NCBI GenBank assembly: GCA_022787165.1 | Contig: JALFVL010000004.1 | Location: forward strand, 1 to 64,000 | From: Clostridiales bacterium | Lineage (GTDB): Bacteria > Bacillota > Clostridia > Christensenellales > Aristaeellaceae | DNA length: 64,000 bases | Direction of reading: 5' to 3' | In this document: positions 10,427-18,910 of the stretch, in pieces | Position numbering within the stretch: position 1 is the stretch's first letter | Layout: each line of letters begins with the position of its first letter | Notes under the pieces: model-generated | Database searches by the model: none | What the model saw: the letters and a program-made list of their open reading frames with translations, nothing else | Told to the model about the DNA's origin: nothing | Position numbers and translations under genes: made by a program

Positions 10427-12826
10427 TCAGCCTCCCCTGGCCTCAGCAAGTTCCCGCAGCCTTGCCCGAACGGCACTCGCCTCCAGAGAAACCTTGCCGC
10501 TGGGCAGCAGCCGGTAACGGAAGGGCGCCGTCGCAAATTCGATGAGCGCAAGCTCCTTGAAAATATACAGTCCGCACAGCGCCATACTCTCGGTCATGCC
10601 CGTCTGCGCGGCAAGGCTGGACAGCGTATTCTCCATCGCCTCGCGCTGGCGCAGCGCGCGATAGAGCGTTCGCAGTGCGTCATCGGGCGGAAGCAGACGC
10701 TGCGCCGCGGCGGCGCTCTGCTGCTCAAGCCCGGAAACCTCGATGATCCTCGCCTGCGGGAATTGCGCCAGCACGACGCCGCGCTCGGCGCCGTTCATAA
10801 AGCCATCCAGCATGACGATTGCTCGCGGCCTGCACTGTATCTGCGCCCAGTCAGGCGCCATCACAAGTGTGTTGAACATCCGCTCATCGCTCAGCTCACC
10901 CAGCGCGTAATCGAGCTGGGCATGCAGAATCGCCAGATGGATATTTGCCATCTTCAGCGCGGGAAGGGTATGCACACACACAAGCGTTCCCTGATAAACT
11001 GTCAGCAATTCATCGGAGAGCACATGCTTCGCTTCCTCGAGCTTCATGCGCTCCACGCCGTCCGCGGTTGCTCCATCCCTGCGCGAGAGCGTCTCAAGCA
11101 GCGCTCGGTCGATCTCGCCCTCCTGCCGCTGGCATTCCTGCAGGAACGCCTTGGCGGGCATGTACGCCTGAACCTGCCGGATTTCGCATTGGACGCTGCG
11201 CCTGTCCTGCCATTCATTGATGGACAGGCTGACCACCGCCTCGATCACCTCCGGCATCGAGCGGGCGCGAGGGCCCATGCGAAAGGCGATGGCATTTCGC
11301 ATCTCCCCGCCCTGCGCCAGGCGCATCCGAAGATGGGCACCATCCTTGCCGATCTGCCGCACATCCGTCGTATGCACGCCGCGCACGCAGAAGACCGGCG
11401 ATGGGTTGCCAAAGCCAGTCGGCTGCATCAGGTCAAACGCCGCGACCAGCTCCTCCGTCATCTCGGCAAGTTCAAGCTCCAGGTCGTATTCCTCCGTTGG
11501 AATGAAGGCCTCGGGTCTGGCCTGCCTGCGGATAGCCTGCGTCAGTCTGCGCCGGAACTCGGGTACATGCTTCATCTCGATCGTCAGGCCTGCCGCCTGC
11601 GCGTGTCCGCCAAAGCGGACGAACAGATCGCGGCATTCCGACATGGCCTGATGGATGTCAACCCCGGGAATAGAGCGCGCGGAGCCGACGCAGATGTCGC
11701 CGTCCTGCGCGAGCAGCACCGTCGGCCACTTGTATTTTTCCACCAGCCGGGAGGCGGCCAACCCAATCACACCCGGGTTCCATCCCTCGCCGCAGACGAC
11801 GATGGCGCGCTCCTCTCTGAAGTCGATGTCCCTTTTCGTGATAGCATCCGCCTGCGTGAAAATCTCAATCTCCAGCTCACGCCGCTTGACGTTGTCCTGG
11901 TCAAGCTCCGCGGCAATTTCCCTGGCCACGTCCATCTTGCGCGTGGTCAGCAGCTCCACGCCGCGCGAGGCGAGTGCCAGCCTGCCGCCCGCGTTGATGC
12001 GCGGCGCCATTCTGAAAGCGACGTCCGACGAGGAGACGCGCCTTAAATCAACCCCGGCAGACTCCATCAGCGCAATCAGCCCCGGACGTTTGGTTCTGGC
12101 CATGTCCGCCAGGCCGAAGGAGACGATCACGCGGTTTTCTCCCATCAGCGGAACGATGTCGGCAATCGTCGCCAGCGCGGCCAGCTCCCATAGCGGCTCA
12201 ATCGCCTCGACGCCGCCCAACGCCTGCACCAGCTTGAAGGCCACGCCCGCGCCGCAGAGACGGCGGAATGGATAGCAGCCCATCAGCGGGTTGAGCACGG
12301 CCTCGCACTGTGGCAGCTCCGGCCCAAGCTGATGGTGATCCGTGACGATCACGCGCATACCGAGCTCCCGGGCGCGGCGAACCTCGGCCGGGCAGGTGAT
12401 GCCGCAGTCAACGGTGATGAGCAGCTTCGCATGTGCGGCAATCTGCTCCACAGCCGCGAGGTTGAGGCCGTAGCCCTCCCCATGCCGGTCAGGGATGTAA
12501 AAGGAGACCTTGGCTCCCTGCTTGCGCAGATACGTCAGCAGGATGGCGGTCGCCGTCACGCCGTCCACGTCGTAATCGCCAAACACGACGATCTCCTCGC
12601 CCCGGCCGATGGCATCCCGGACAACCGCGACAGCCTTGTCCATATCCTGCATAAGCAAGGGATCGTGCAAATCCTCGCGTCTGGGATGCAGGTAGGCTTC
12701 GATTTTTTCCGGCGTGTCAAGCCCTCTGTCCAGCAGCAGCTCAAGCAGCCTCGGGGCGACGCCGAGCCGCTCAAGCTCCGGCGGAATCGCCTCCCGCACG
12801 CTGCGCTTTGGCAAAAACTGAAGCAT
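10427..12826 (-). CDS. recJ: Single-stranded-DNA-specific exonuclease RecJ
   Basis: 799 aa from the ATG at 12826, which follows AAAGGAGG; the reading frame is open 87 bases further up but without a ribosome site. DHH-family motifs are present: VVFGDYDVDGVTATAILL (motif I), the DHHQLG motif, and GGRLALASRGVELL. A DHHA1/OB region follows (GFGNPSPVF). The C-terminal ~250 residues are an extra region seen in long Firmicute RecJ proteins. RecJ degrades single-stranded DNA 5' to 3' during recombination and repair. Only 50 bases separate it from relA. A large hairpin occupies the leader just upstream. Confidence 0.94.
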   Translation of the reverse strand: MLQFLPKRSVREAIPPELERLGVAPRLLELLLDRGLDTPEKIEAYLHPRREDLHDPLLMQDMDKAVAVVRDAIGRGEEIVVFGDYDVDGVTATAILLTYLRKQGAKVSFYIPDRHGEGYGLNLAAVEQIAAHAKLLITVDCGITCPAEVRRARELGMRVIVTDHHQLGPELPQCEAVLNPLMGCYPFRRLCGAGVAFKLVQALGGVEAIEPLWELAALATIADIVPLMGENRVIVSFGLADMARTKRPGLIALMESAGVDLRRVSSSDVAFRMAPRINAGGRLALASRGVELLTTRKMDVAREIAAELDQDNVKRRELEIEIFTQADAITKRDIDFREERAIVVCGEGWNPGVIGLAASRLVEKYKWPTVLLAQDGDICVGSARSIPGVDIHQAMSECRDLFVRFGGHAQAAGLTIEMKHVPEFRRRLTQAIRRQARPEAFIPTEEYDLELELAEMTEELVAAFDLMQPTGFGNPSPVFCVRGVHTTDVRQIGKDGAHLRMRLAQGGEMRNAIAFRMGPRARSMPEVIEAVVSLSINEWQDRRSVQCEIRQVQAYMPAKAFLQECQRQEGEIDRALLETLSRRDGATADGVERMKLEEAKHVLSDELLTVYQGTLVCVHTLPALKMANIHLAILHAQLDYALGELSDERMFNTLVMAPDWAQIQCRPRAIVMLDGFMNGAERGVVLAQFPQARIIEVSGLEQQSAAAAQRLLPPDDALRTLYRALRQREAMENTLSSLAAQTGMTESMALCGLYIFKELALIEFATAPFRYRLLPSGKVSLEASAVRARLRELAEARGG

Positions 12827-12851
12827 GTCGCGGCCTCCTTTCTTCGTTATT

Positions 12852-12898
12852 CTCTGTCCGGCGATAGACGCAGCTTCCGCGTTCATCGCCGGGCAGAG
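12852..12898 (-). promoter_or_regulatory. Long hairpin in the recJ leader
   Basis: Positions 12852-12865 and 12885-12898 form a 14-bp inverted repeat with one mismatch (G-U in RNA). An inner ACGC/GCGT stem continues it, so nearly the whole 47-base segment can fold. It ends 26 bases before the recJ ATG and lies just upstream of the ribosome binding site. It could be a transcript-stabilising 5' hairpin or a protein site. It is not followed by a T-run, so a terminator is unlikely. Confidence 0.45.
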
Positions 12899-12923
12899 TA
12901 CGCTTCTGATCAAAAAGCGCGCA

Positions 12924-12949
12924 AGGGGCGGGATCGCTCTCCCGCCCCT
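12924..12949 (-). terminator. Probable terminator after secF
   Basis: A perfect 10-bp stem (12924-12933 with 12940-12949, GC-rich) and a 6-base loop lie 33 bases after the secF stop. On the minus strand a TTTTT run follows about 8 bases past the stem, so it is a somewhat imperfect intrinsic terminator. Confidence 0.6.
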
Positions 12950-12981
12950 GCTGCACTCTGCTTTCGGGGATTTCGTTCCGC

Positions 12982-13881
12982 TCAGGCTCTGGCCTTCCTG
13001 CGCGCGTTGCGCAGGTTCATCAGCGCGGCCCAGACGTAGCCGTTGATGAGGTTGGCAGAATAGGTGCCGGCCACAATGCCGACAATCAGCGGCAGCGCGA
13101 ACTGCTTGATGGAATCCACGCCCAGAACATACAGCGTCACAATCGTCAGCAGCGTAGTGACGGTGGTGTTGAGCGTGCGCGGGAGAGACTCCGTCACGGA
13201 GAGATTCACAATCTCGTCGCGCGGCAGCGAGCGGACACCGGACTTGTGGCTGTTCTCGCGGACGCGATCGAGAATGATGATCGTGTTGTTGATGGAGTAG
13301 CCGACGATGGTCAGCAGCGCCGCGATGAAGGTCGTCTCCACGCGCACGAAGCTGCTGAAAATCACCGCGAAGGAGAGCATGATGCCCACATCGTGCAGGA
13401 TGCCGATGATCGCGGCGAGACCGGAGAAGAAGTCAAAGCGGATGGCGATATACGCCAGCATCAGCACGGCGGCGAGCGTCACACTCTTGATCGCGTTGCT
13501 GATCAGATCGCGGCCAGCAATCGCGCCCACGCGCGTGATGTCAACGTACTCAATCGCCGGATAGGTCTTGGCCAGCTCCGCTTCCAGCGCGTCGCGCAGG
13601 TCGTCGGTATTCTCCTTGTCGCTGATGCGAATCTGAACCTGCGTGCCCTCGTCGCCGGTCTTAGCAATCTGCGCGTCAGCGATGCCGCAGGCGTCAAGCG
13701 CCGCCGTGACGTCGTCCGTCGTGAACTCGGCGCCCATGTTGTAGGTCATGATCGTGCCGCCGGTAAAGTCGATGCCCAGGTTCATGCCGTTTCCGGTCAG
13801 CGTGAGCACAAGCGCGATGAGCATGATGGCGATGGAAACCGCCGCGCAGGGCTTGAGGTGATTCTTCATTTCGAATTTCAT
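12982..13881 (-). CDS. secF: Protein translocase subunit SecF
   Basis: 299 aa from the ATG at 13881 (GGAGG eight bases upstream). The first transmembrane segment (about residues 10-30) leads into the typical NLGIDFTGGTIMTYN motif, then a periplasmic-type loop and five further membrane segments. The segment AIRFDFFSGLAAIIGILHDV and GYSINNTIIILDRVRENS are conserved SecF motifs. With SecD it forms the proton-motive-force-driven SecDF complex assisting Sec export. It lies 18 bases after secD. Confidence 0.96.
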   Translation of the reverse strand: MKFEMKNHLKPCAAVSIAIMLIALVLTLTGNGMNLGIDFTGGTIMTYNMGAEFTTDDVTAALDACGIADAQIAKTGDEGTQVQIRISDKENTDDLRDALEAELAKTYPAIEYVDITRVGAIAGRDLISNAIKSVTLAAVLMLAYIAIRFDFFSGLAAIIGILHDVGIMLSFAVIFSSFVRVETTFIAALLTIVGYSINNTIIILDRVRENSHKSGVRSLPRDEIVNLSVTESLPRTLNTTVTTLLTIVTLYVLGVDSIKQFALPLIVGIVAGTYSANLINGYVWAALMNLRNARRKARA

Positions 13882-13899
13882 GTGCATTCCCTCCTCACC

Positions 13900-15165
13900 T
13901 TAGCGCACGTACAGCTTCTGGTTCTTGAAGCCGAGGTCGGCAAAGATATCCAGCAGCTTATGGGTGACAAAGACAGCGGTGAACATCGAGGTCGCCACGG
14001 AGATGCCCAGCGTCAGCGCAAAGCCGCGGATGGTGCCCGTGCCGAACATGTAGAGCACCAGCGCCGCGATGATCGTCGTGACATTGGCGTCGACGATGGC
14101 GGAGAGCGCGTTGGAGAAGCCCTTGCGGATGGCGGACGTCAGCGGCCTGCCAACTCGCACCTCCTCGCGAATGCGCTCGAAGATGACCACGTTCGCGTCG
14201 ACGGCCATGCCAATGCCCAGAATGATGCCCGCAACGCCCGGCAGCGTCAGCTGCGCGCCGGTCAGCGCCAGCAGCAGGACGACGATCATGATGTAGATCG
14301 TCAGCGCAATGTCTGCCACGACGCCGCAGAGGCGGTAGCGCAGAAGCATAAAGAGCATGACGAGCACGACGCCGATGATGCCGGCGAGCAGCGCCTTGTC
14401 CAGCGCCTCAACGCCCAGCGTCGCGGAAATGGCGCTGACCTCAAGCTGCTCCAGCTCCAGCGGCAGCGCGCCGGAGAGGATCAGGGTCGCCAGATTTTCG
14501 GCGGATTCTGCGGTAAAGTTGCCGGTGATTTCGCCCTTGCCGCCCGCGATCACGGAATTGACGCGCGCGGTGGAGATCGTCTCGCCGTCCAGCGTGATGG
14601 AGATGGTCTTGCCCAGGTTCGCAGCGGTCGCCTCGGCGAAGATCTTCGCGCCCTCGTCGTTGAGCTCGAAAGCGATGCACGGCTGGCCGTTCTCGTCCTG
14701 GCTGCGGGCAGCATTCTTGACCATGGAGCCTTCCATGAGCACGGTGCCGGCTTCATCGATGAAGTTGAGCTGCGCCGGCGTGCCGATGATGCGCAGAATC
14801 TCGTTGGGATCGGAGACATTCGGAATCTCCACGCGGATCCGGTCGCTGCCCTGACGGGTGACGGTCGCCTCGGTGAAGCCCTGACGGGTCAGACGGCTGG
14901 TCAGGATAGAGACGGTAGAATCCATCTTGGCCTCAAAATCGTCAACCGTGCTGTCCTTGGCCTGGTAGACGGTATAGACGCCTCCACGCAGGTCCAGGCC
15001 GAGGCTGATCGCCTCGCCCCACGGCTTGAGGTAGTGAATCGACGTACCCTTGCCGATGCCAAACAGCGCCACGCAGGCGACAGCGGCGACGACAACCAGG
15101 ATCACGATCAGCGAGAGAATGGCGCGCAGGCGCGGATTCTTCGCCTTGGCTTTGTTGTTTGCCAT
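13900..15165 (-). CDS. secD: Protein translocase subunit SecD
   Basis: 421 aa, similar to short Firmicute SecD proteins. An N-terminal membrane segment is followed by GLDLRGGVYTVYQ (the D-L-R-G-G motif), the extracytoplasmic P1 region, and five C-terminal membrane helices with GMAVDANVVIFERIREE, where the conserved Asp of the SecD proton path lies. It works with SecF in late steps of protein export. It appears to be the second gene of a unit starting with the small membrane protein at 15218-15577. Confidence 0.96.
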   Translation of the reverse strand: MANNKAKAKNPRLRAILSLIVILVVVAAVACVALFGIGKGTSIHYLKPWGEAISLGLDLRGGVYTVYQAKDSTVDDFEAKMDSTVSILTSRLTRQGFTEATVTRQGSDRIRVEIPNVSDPNEILRIIGTPAQLNFIDEAGTVLMEGSMVKNAARSQDENGQPCIAFELNDEGAKIFAEATAANLGKTISITLDGETISTARVNSVIAGGKGEITGNFTAESAENLATLILSGALPLELEQLEVSAISATLGVEALDKALLAGIIGVVLVMLFMLLRYRLCGVVADIALTIYIMIVVLLLALTGAQLTLPGVAGIILGIGMAVDANVVIFERIREEVRVGRPLTSAIRKGFSNALSAIVDANVTTIIAALVLYMFGTGTIRGFALTLGISVATSMFTAVFVTHKLLDIFADLGFKNQKLYVR

Positions 15166-15217
15166 AGTTTTTTCCTCTCTTCGGTTCTTGATGATGGATC
15201 ACAAGCGGATTTATCCT

Positions 15218-15577
15218 CTAAGCAAATCCGTCACCGAGCGCAAAGGCCTGATAGACCGTGCGCAGGTAACTGGCTCCGCGCAGCACGTTTCCGTTGGCAT
15301 CGCTGTGCGCAGCGCTTCGCACAGCGATGCGCATCGGCGCTGCCCTCAATGACGCAGTCAGCCTGCGATGCGCGTCGCCGCCATTCATCGCCCGGCGCTC
15401 AATCTCCTGTCCCGCGCTGGAGACGGCATTCAGGCAGGCCTGCACGGCCACGGGGCAGACAGCCTCCTGCTGCGCTTCCTCCCGGGCGACAAGCCTTCCC
15501 GCGCCGCTGAGGAGCACACAGACAAAGGCAAGCACAAAGACAGTCAGCAGCATCGCCAGACCGTTCATCCGCCTCAT
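15218..15577 (-). CDS. Small membrane-anchored protein of unknown function
   Basis: 119 aa from the ATG at 15577, preceded by AAGGAGG seven bases upstream. It has one hydrophobic segment (LAMLLTVFVLAFVCVLLSG, about residues 7-25), then a soluble tail with two cysteines (VCPVAVQACLNA). I recognise no family. A consensus promoter lies 54 bases upstream of the start and secD follows 52 bases after its stop, so it is probably the first gene of a secD-secF operon. A perfect 13-bp inverted repeat sits inside the coding sequence (15297-15330). Coding is supported by the ribosome site, promoter and membrane segment; function is unknown. Confidence 0.65.
   Translation of the reverse strand: MRRMNGLAMLLTVFVLAFVCVLLSGAGRLVAREEAQQEAVCPVAVQACLNAVSSAGQEIERRAMNGGDAHRRLTASLRAAPMRIAVRSAAHSDANGNVLRGASYLRTVYQAFALGDGFA
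15297..15330. repeat. 13-bp perfect inverted repeat inside a coding sequence
   Basis: Arms 15297-15309 and 15318-15330 are exact reverse complements around an 8-base loop. The repeat lies within the small membrane protein gene and encodes part of RIAVRSAAHSDAN. Stem strength is unusual for coding DNA here. Confidence 0.6.
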
Positions 15578-15630
15578 CCGCGCACCTCCTTCGATTTGGG
15601 CAGAAAAACCCACAATCATACATGTCCTCA

Positions 15631-15659
15631 ATTATATTCGCAAAAGATCATTCCGTCAA
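15631..15659 (-). promoter_or_regulatory. Sigma-A promoter for the orf119-secD-secF unit
   Basis: TTGACG (15654-15659) and TATAAT (15631-15636) on the minus strand are separated by 17 bases, a near-perfect housekeeping promoter. Expected transcription start is about 15624, giving a leader of about 47 bases. Confidence 0.8.
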
Positions 15660-15894
15660 GATTTTCATGGAAAACATTGCTCCTCGCTTCGCTCGCCACA
15701 AACAAAACAGCCATCTTTGCGCCCCTTTCGCGGCGCAGCCCCTTCCCTGCACCATGCGCCTTGCCATAAGGACATCAAAGAGCCGCGAACCTCCTCCCAT
15801 TCGTTCGGAAATCCGCAGCCCTGGTTTTCTATTATCCCTGACAGCTCATGCGCTCCGTCCGCCGGAAGTTCTCCGCGTCCCCCGGAAAACGGGC
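15660..15894. other. Intergenic stretch between the Cof phosphatase gene and the secDF promoter
   Basis: No credible ORF. The only structure I see is a weak 6-bp hairpin at 15718-15737 (TGCGCC/GGCGCA), which could help end transcription of the phosphatase gene, but it has no clear T-run. Confidence 0.4.
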
Positions 15895-16740
15895 TTATGC
15901 GCTCTTCGCCTCCAGCACTCGCTCGATCATCGCCGCAACACCGCATTCGTCGTTACTCAGCGTCTCATAGCGGCAAATCTCCCTGACCTCTGGCGCGGCA
16001 TTGCCCATCGCGACGCTGTGCGCAGCGTATTGCAGCATGGAGAGGTCGTTCTGCGCGTCGCCCATCGCCATGACCGCCTCCCGGGTCAGGCCAAAATGCG
16101 CGGCAAGCCGCGCAAGCGCCGCGCCCTTTCCAGCCTGTGCCGGCATGATTTCGATGTTTCCAGACGCAGAGCTGGTGATCTGAAGCTGCGGCAGGGCGCG
16201 CCTGAGCGCCTCCCGCAGCGGCGCGATGCGAGCGTCTGGCGTATCGCCGATGTCACTGCCCACGCCCACGGCAAAGAGCTTCATCAGTCCGCGATCCGCC
16301 GCTGCCCGAAGGGCCTGCTCGCCATAGCGCACGTCGATGAGACCACGCTGCACAAGGTGATATACCCTGCGTGTCTGATCCTGTACGGTGGTGACCAAAC
16401 CGTCCTCAAATCCGTTGATCATCATCTCCGAGGCCATCAGCAGGTCAATCGCCGCATGCGCGTCCCTTGGCGCGATACTGCACCGGAAGAGGATGTTCCC
16501 GCCGGGCAGCGGGCCGTCGCTCGCCCGCGCACCGTTTGCCGCGATGATCGAGCACGGAAGCTCGAGCCGTCGGATAAAATCGCTGGCGTCCTCGAGCATT
16601 CTCCCCGTCGCGATGCAGACATGAATGCCTGCCGCATCCGCCCGGCGGATGGCCTCCGCGTTGCGCTGAGGGAGCGTTCGATGGTCACTCATCAGCAGTG
16701 TGCCGTCCATATCCAGCGCAATCAGTCTGACTTGCTTCAT
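15895..16740 (-). CDS. Cof-type HAD-family phosphatase
   Basis: 281 aa from the ATG at 16740 with GGAGG seven bases upstream. HAD motifs are clear: motif I ALDMDGTLL at the N-terminus, motif II in CIATGR, and motif IV AMGDAQNDLSML near the C-terminus, with the large C2B cap between II and III as in Cof/YbjI-type phosphatases. These hydrolyse small phosphorylated metabolites such as sugar phosphates or FMN; the substrate cannot be told from sequence. It follows the pseudouridine synthase gene by 14 bases, so the two are probably co-transcribed. Confidence 0.93.
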   Translation of the reverse strand: MKQVRLIALDMDGTLLMSDHRTLPQRNAEAIRRADAAGIHVCIATGRMLEDASDFIRRLELPCSIIAANGARASDGPLPGGNILFRCSIAPRDAHAAIDLLMASEMMINGFEDGLVTTVQDQTRRVYHLVQRGLIDVRYGEQALRAAADRGLMKLFAVGVGSDIGDTPDARIAPLREALRRALPQLQITSSASGNIEIMPAQAGKGAALARLAAHFGLTREAVMAMGDAQNDLSMLQYAAHSVAMGNAAPEVREICRYETLSNDECGVAAMIERVLEAKSA

Positions 16741-16754
16741 GCCGTTTCCTCCCA

Positions 16755-17636
16755 TCAAAACGGACAGGTTGTTTCAAAGCTGCGCCCGTTCAGGTAGCTG
16801 AGCGCACCCTCCGCCTGAAACACGAGGCGCGTCGCCCAGAGCTGCTGGCGTCGAAGGCCCAGACGCCGGTTGAGCTGGCGGTCGCCATATTTGTCGTCCC
16901 CCAGAATCGGGTGGCCAATGTGCGCCAGATGCGCGCGAATCTGATGCGTCCGCCCGGTAATCAGCTCGACCTCGAGCCGGGATTGCTCGCCCGCTTTAAG
17001 CACGCGATAGGCCGTCACGATCTCCAGCGCGCCCCGGGCCGGATAATCGGTCACAGCGACGCGGGATATCTCCGCATCCTTGCGCAGGTAGGCACGCATG
17101 ACTGCCTCGCGCTGCGCGGGGCAGCCCTTGACCCGGCAGGTATAGAATTTCTGGAAGGTGCGCTCCGAAAATGCCTGGACAGCGGATTCGTAGGCGGCCT
17201 CATCCTTTGTCATCAGAAGAAGACCTCCGGTCTGCACATCGAGACGGTGGCAGAGCCGGACGTGGTCGGTTTCCTTCCCTGATGACTTCAGGTAGGCAAT
17301 CGAGCGGGTCAGCGCGCTGTCGCCTTCAAGCGGCTTGTCCTCGTTCTGCGCCGGGAGCCCCTGCGGCTTGTCAATCAGCAGCACATGCGCGTCCTCATAG
17401 ACAACCCTGGGCATGGGCAGCTTTTTTTCGGGATTCAGAGCACGCTTGGGAAAAAACGCCCGAATCTCCTGCCCGGCAAAGACGCGGACATCCTGCGTCA
17501 TGCGCTCCCCATCAACGCGCACATCCCGATGCCGGATCGCTTCCCGGATCGCCCAAACCGGTATCTCCGGCGCTGCCTGCGTCAGCACGGCCGAAAGCAT
17601 CCATCCATCCTGCGCCTCCTGAACCATCGTCTCCAC
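16755..17636 (-). CDS. RluA-family pseudouridine synthase
   Basis: 293 aa from GTG 17636, seven bases after GGAGG; an in-frame ATG two codons upstream sits too close to that site. An N-terminal S4-like RNA-binding region is followed by the catalytic domain. The active-site motif is CHRLDVQTGGLLLMTK, with Asp as the nucleophile and Gly where many relatives have Ser. LITGRTHQIRAHLAHIGHPI, the second family motif, is also present. It isomerises uridine to pseudouridine in rRNA or tRNA; the exact site is unknown. The variant HRLD-x-Q-T-G-G motif occurs in a Firmicute subfamily and should not impair activity. Confidence 0.92.
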   Translation of the reverse strand: METMVQEAQDGWMLSAVLTQAAPEIPVWAIREAIRHRDVRVDGERMTQDVRVFAGQEIRAFFPKRALNPEKKLPMPRVVYEDAHVLLIDKPQGLPAQNEDKPLEGDSALTRSIAYLKSSGKETDHVRLCHRLDVQTGGLLLMTKDEAAYESAVQAFSERTFQKFYTCRVKGCPAQREAVMRAYLRKDAEISRVAVTDYPARGALEIVTAYRVLKAGEQSRLEVELITGRTHQIRAHLAHIGHPILGDDKYGDRQLNRRLGLRRQQLWATRLVFQAEGALSYLNGRSFETTCPF

Positions 17637-17738
17637 GAGCATTCCTCCCCCCCGTTCTGCTTTTGTGTTCTGCCGGCTCCCGAGCCTGCTGCGGAATCGT
17701 TTTGCGGAAGAAAACAGCGATCTTCCGCTCTCGACGGT

Positions 17739-18776
17739 TTATTGCAGCGCGCCATGCTCGGCGCATTCGATCCATTTGGGCGTCATATAGTACATGTTTG
17801 CCAGCGCCCCCCGCATGGCAGGCGAAATGAAGACGATCAAAGACGCCTGAAGCACCTCCTCCATCGCCGGCAATGGTGCTCCCTGCTTGCACAGAAAGCG
17901 AAGCGTGCGCGCGACCTCCGGGGCCCGGAGCCCTGCGCGCAGGGCTCCCTCGATGACACGCTCCAAATCCGCCTGAAGCGGGATCTCCTCCGGCAGGATA
18001 TCCATCAAAGCCCCTGCTTCCCCTGCCGGCGGCAAAAGCAGGCCGCTGCGCCTGCGCCGCGCCGCGATCAGATGCTGAGGATCCGCAACCGCGGGATGCA
18101 CCAGCATGACGCCGCCGCTGTAATCGACACAGTCGTAGCTGGCCCAAAGATAGCGCCGTGCCAGCTGCATGGAGAGCTCATCCTGCCCGCCGCTGCCAAG
18201 CACCTCGGTGAGAATCAGCTGCTGGGGCTGCCTGTCATCCATCGCCCCCACGCGATAGAGCGTGCTGCTCAGATACCCCTCCAGCGCGTCAAACCGGCGG
18301 CGAACCGCCTCATGCTCCTCCCTGGCGAAGGCCCGGGCCACCGGCTGCACGACAGGCGCCTCCAGCTCGATATAGGGCTTCCCGGAAACGAGGCCGACGC
18401 TGGCCCACAGGCGCAGCGAGAGCGCCCGAGCCGCATCCAGCTCCGTCGGATCCTCAATCGGCGCGCTTCCGCCCAGCACGAGCGCCCGCTCCACCAGATC
18501 ATGCTCATCGCGCGAAAGGCAGTCCGCCTGCCGGCTGATGGTGCTCAGAACGGTCCTCCAGACCTCTCCCAGCTGCTGGCTGTGTATGGGCTTGCGCTCG
18601 ATGTCCTGCCAGCTCTGCTCAAGCTTGCGCACAAGCGCCGCAGGCTGAAGTGCCTCCAGCCGCCCCGCGCCAAGCGGCGCAAGCTGCGCAACCCTCTGCT
18701 CGAACCTGCGTCTCTGCATGGATTCGAGCGTCTTTTCCCTCCATCCGCCAACAAACACTTCTTCCTGCCTGAACAT
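17739..18776 (-). CDS. Hypothetical protein, no family recognised
   Basis: 345 aa from the second ATG of the frame (18776), placed seven bases after GGAG; the first ATG is six bases further up. The protein is soluble, rich in Leu, Ala and Arg, and mostly helical. No signal peptide, membrane segment or known catalytic motif is visible. An internal segment (YDCVDYSGGVMLVHP, about residue 215) may be a beta-strand core. It is followed after 102 bases by the RluA-type gene on the same strand. Length and codon regularity support a real gene; I assign no function. Confidence 0.75.
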   Translation of the reverse strand: MFRQEEVFVGGWREKTLESMQRRRFEQRVAQLAPLGAGRLEALQPAALVRKLEQSWQDIERKPIHSQQLGEVWRTVLSTISRQADCLSRDEHDLVERALVLGGSAPIEDPTELDAARALSLRLWASVGLVSGKPYIELEAPVVQPVARAFAREEHEAVRRRFDALEGYLSSTLYRVGAMDDRQPQQLILTEVLGSGGQDELSMQLARRYLWASYDCVDYSGGVMLVHPAVADPQHLIAARRRRSGLLLPPAGEAGALMDILPEEIPLQADLERVIEGALRAGLRAPEVARTLRFLCKQGAPLPAMEEVLQASLIVFISPAMRGALANMYYMTPKWIECAEHGALQ

Positions 18777-18842
18777 CCGCATTCTCCCCCTGTGATCGCT
18801 TGATAATTCTTCTTTCTCCCTCCATATTCACAGCGCACATCG

Positions 18843-18875
18843 AAATGGCACCCGTGATAAGCATGGGTGCCATTT
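18843..18875 (-). terminator. Hairpin downstream of ilvE, possible terminator
   Basis: Perfect 11-bp stem (18843-18853 with 18865-18875) and an 11-base loop lie 36 bases beyond the ilvE stop. Only a short ATTT tract follows on the minus strand, so termination strength is uncertain. Confidence 0.5.
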
Positions 18876-18910
18876 GAATGCGTTTATCTTTTGAAAGCCC
18901 GAATGTTCAA

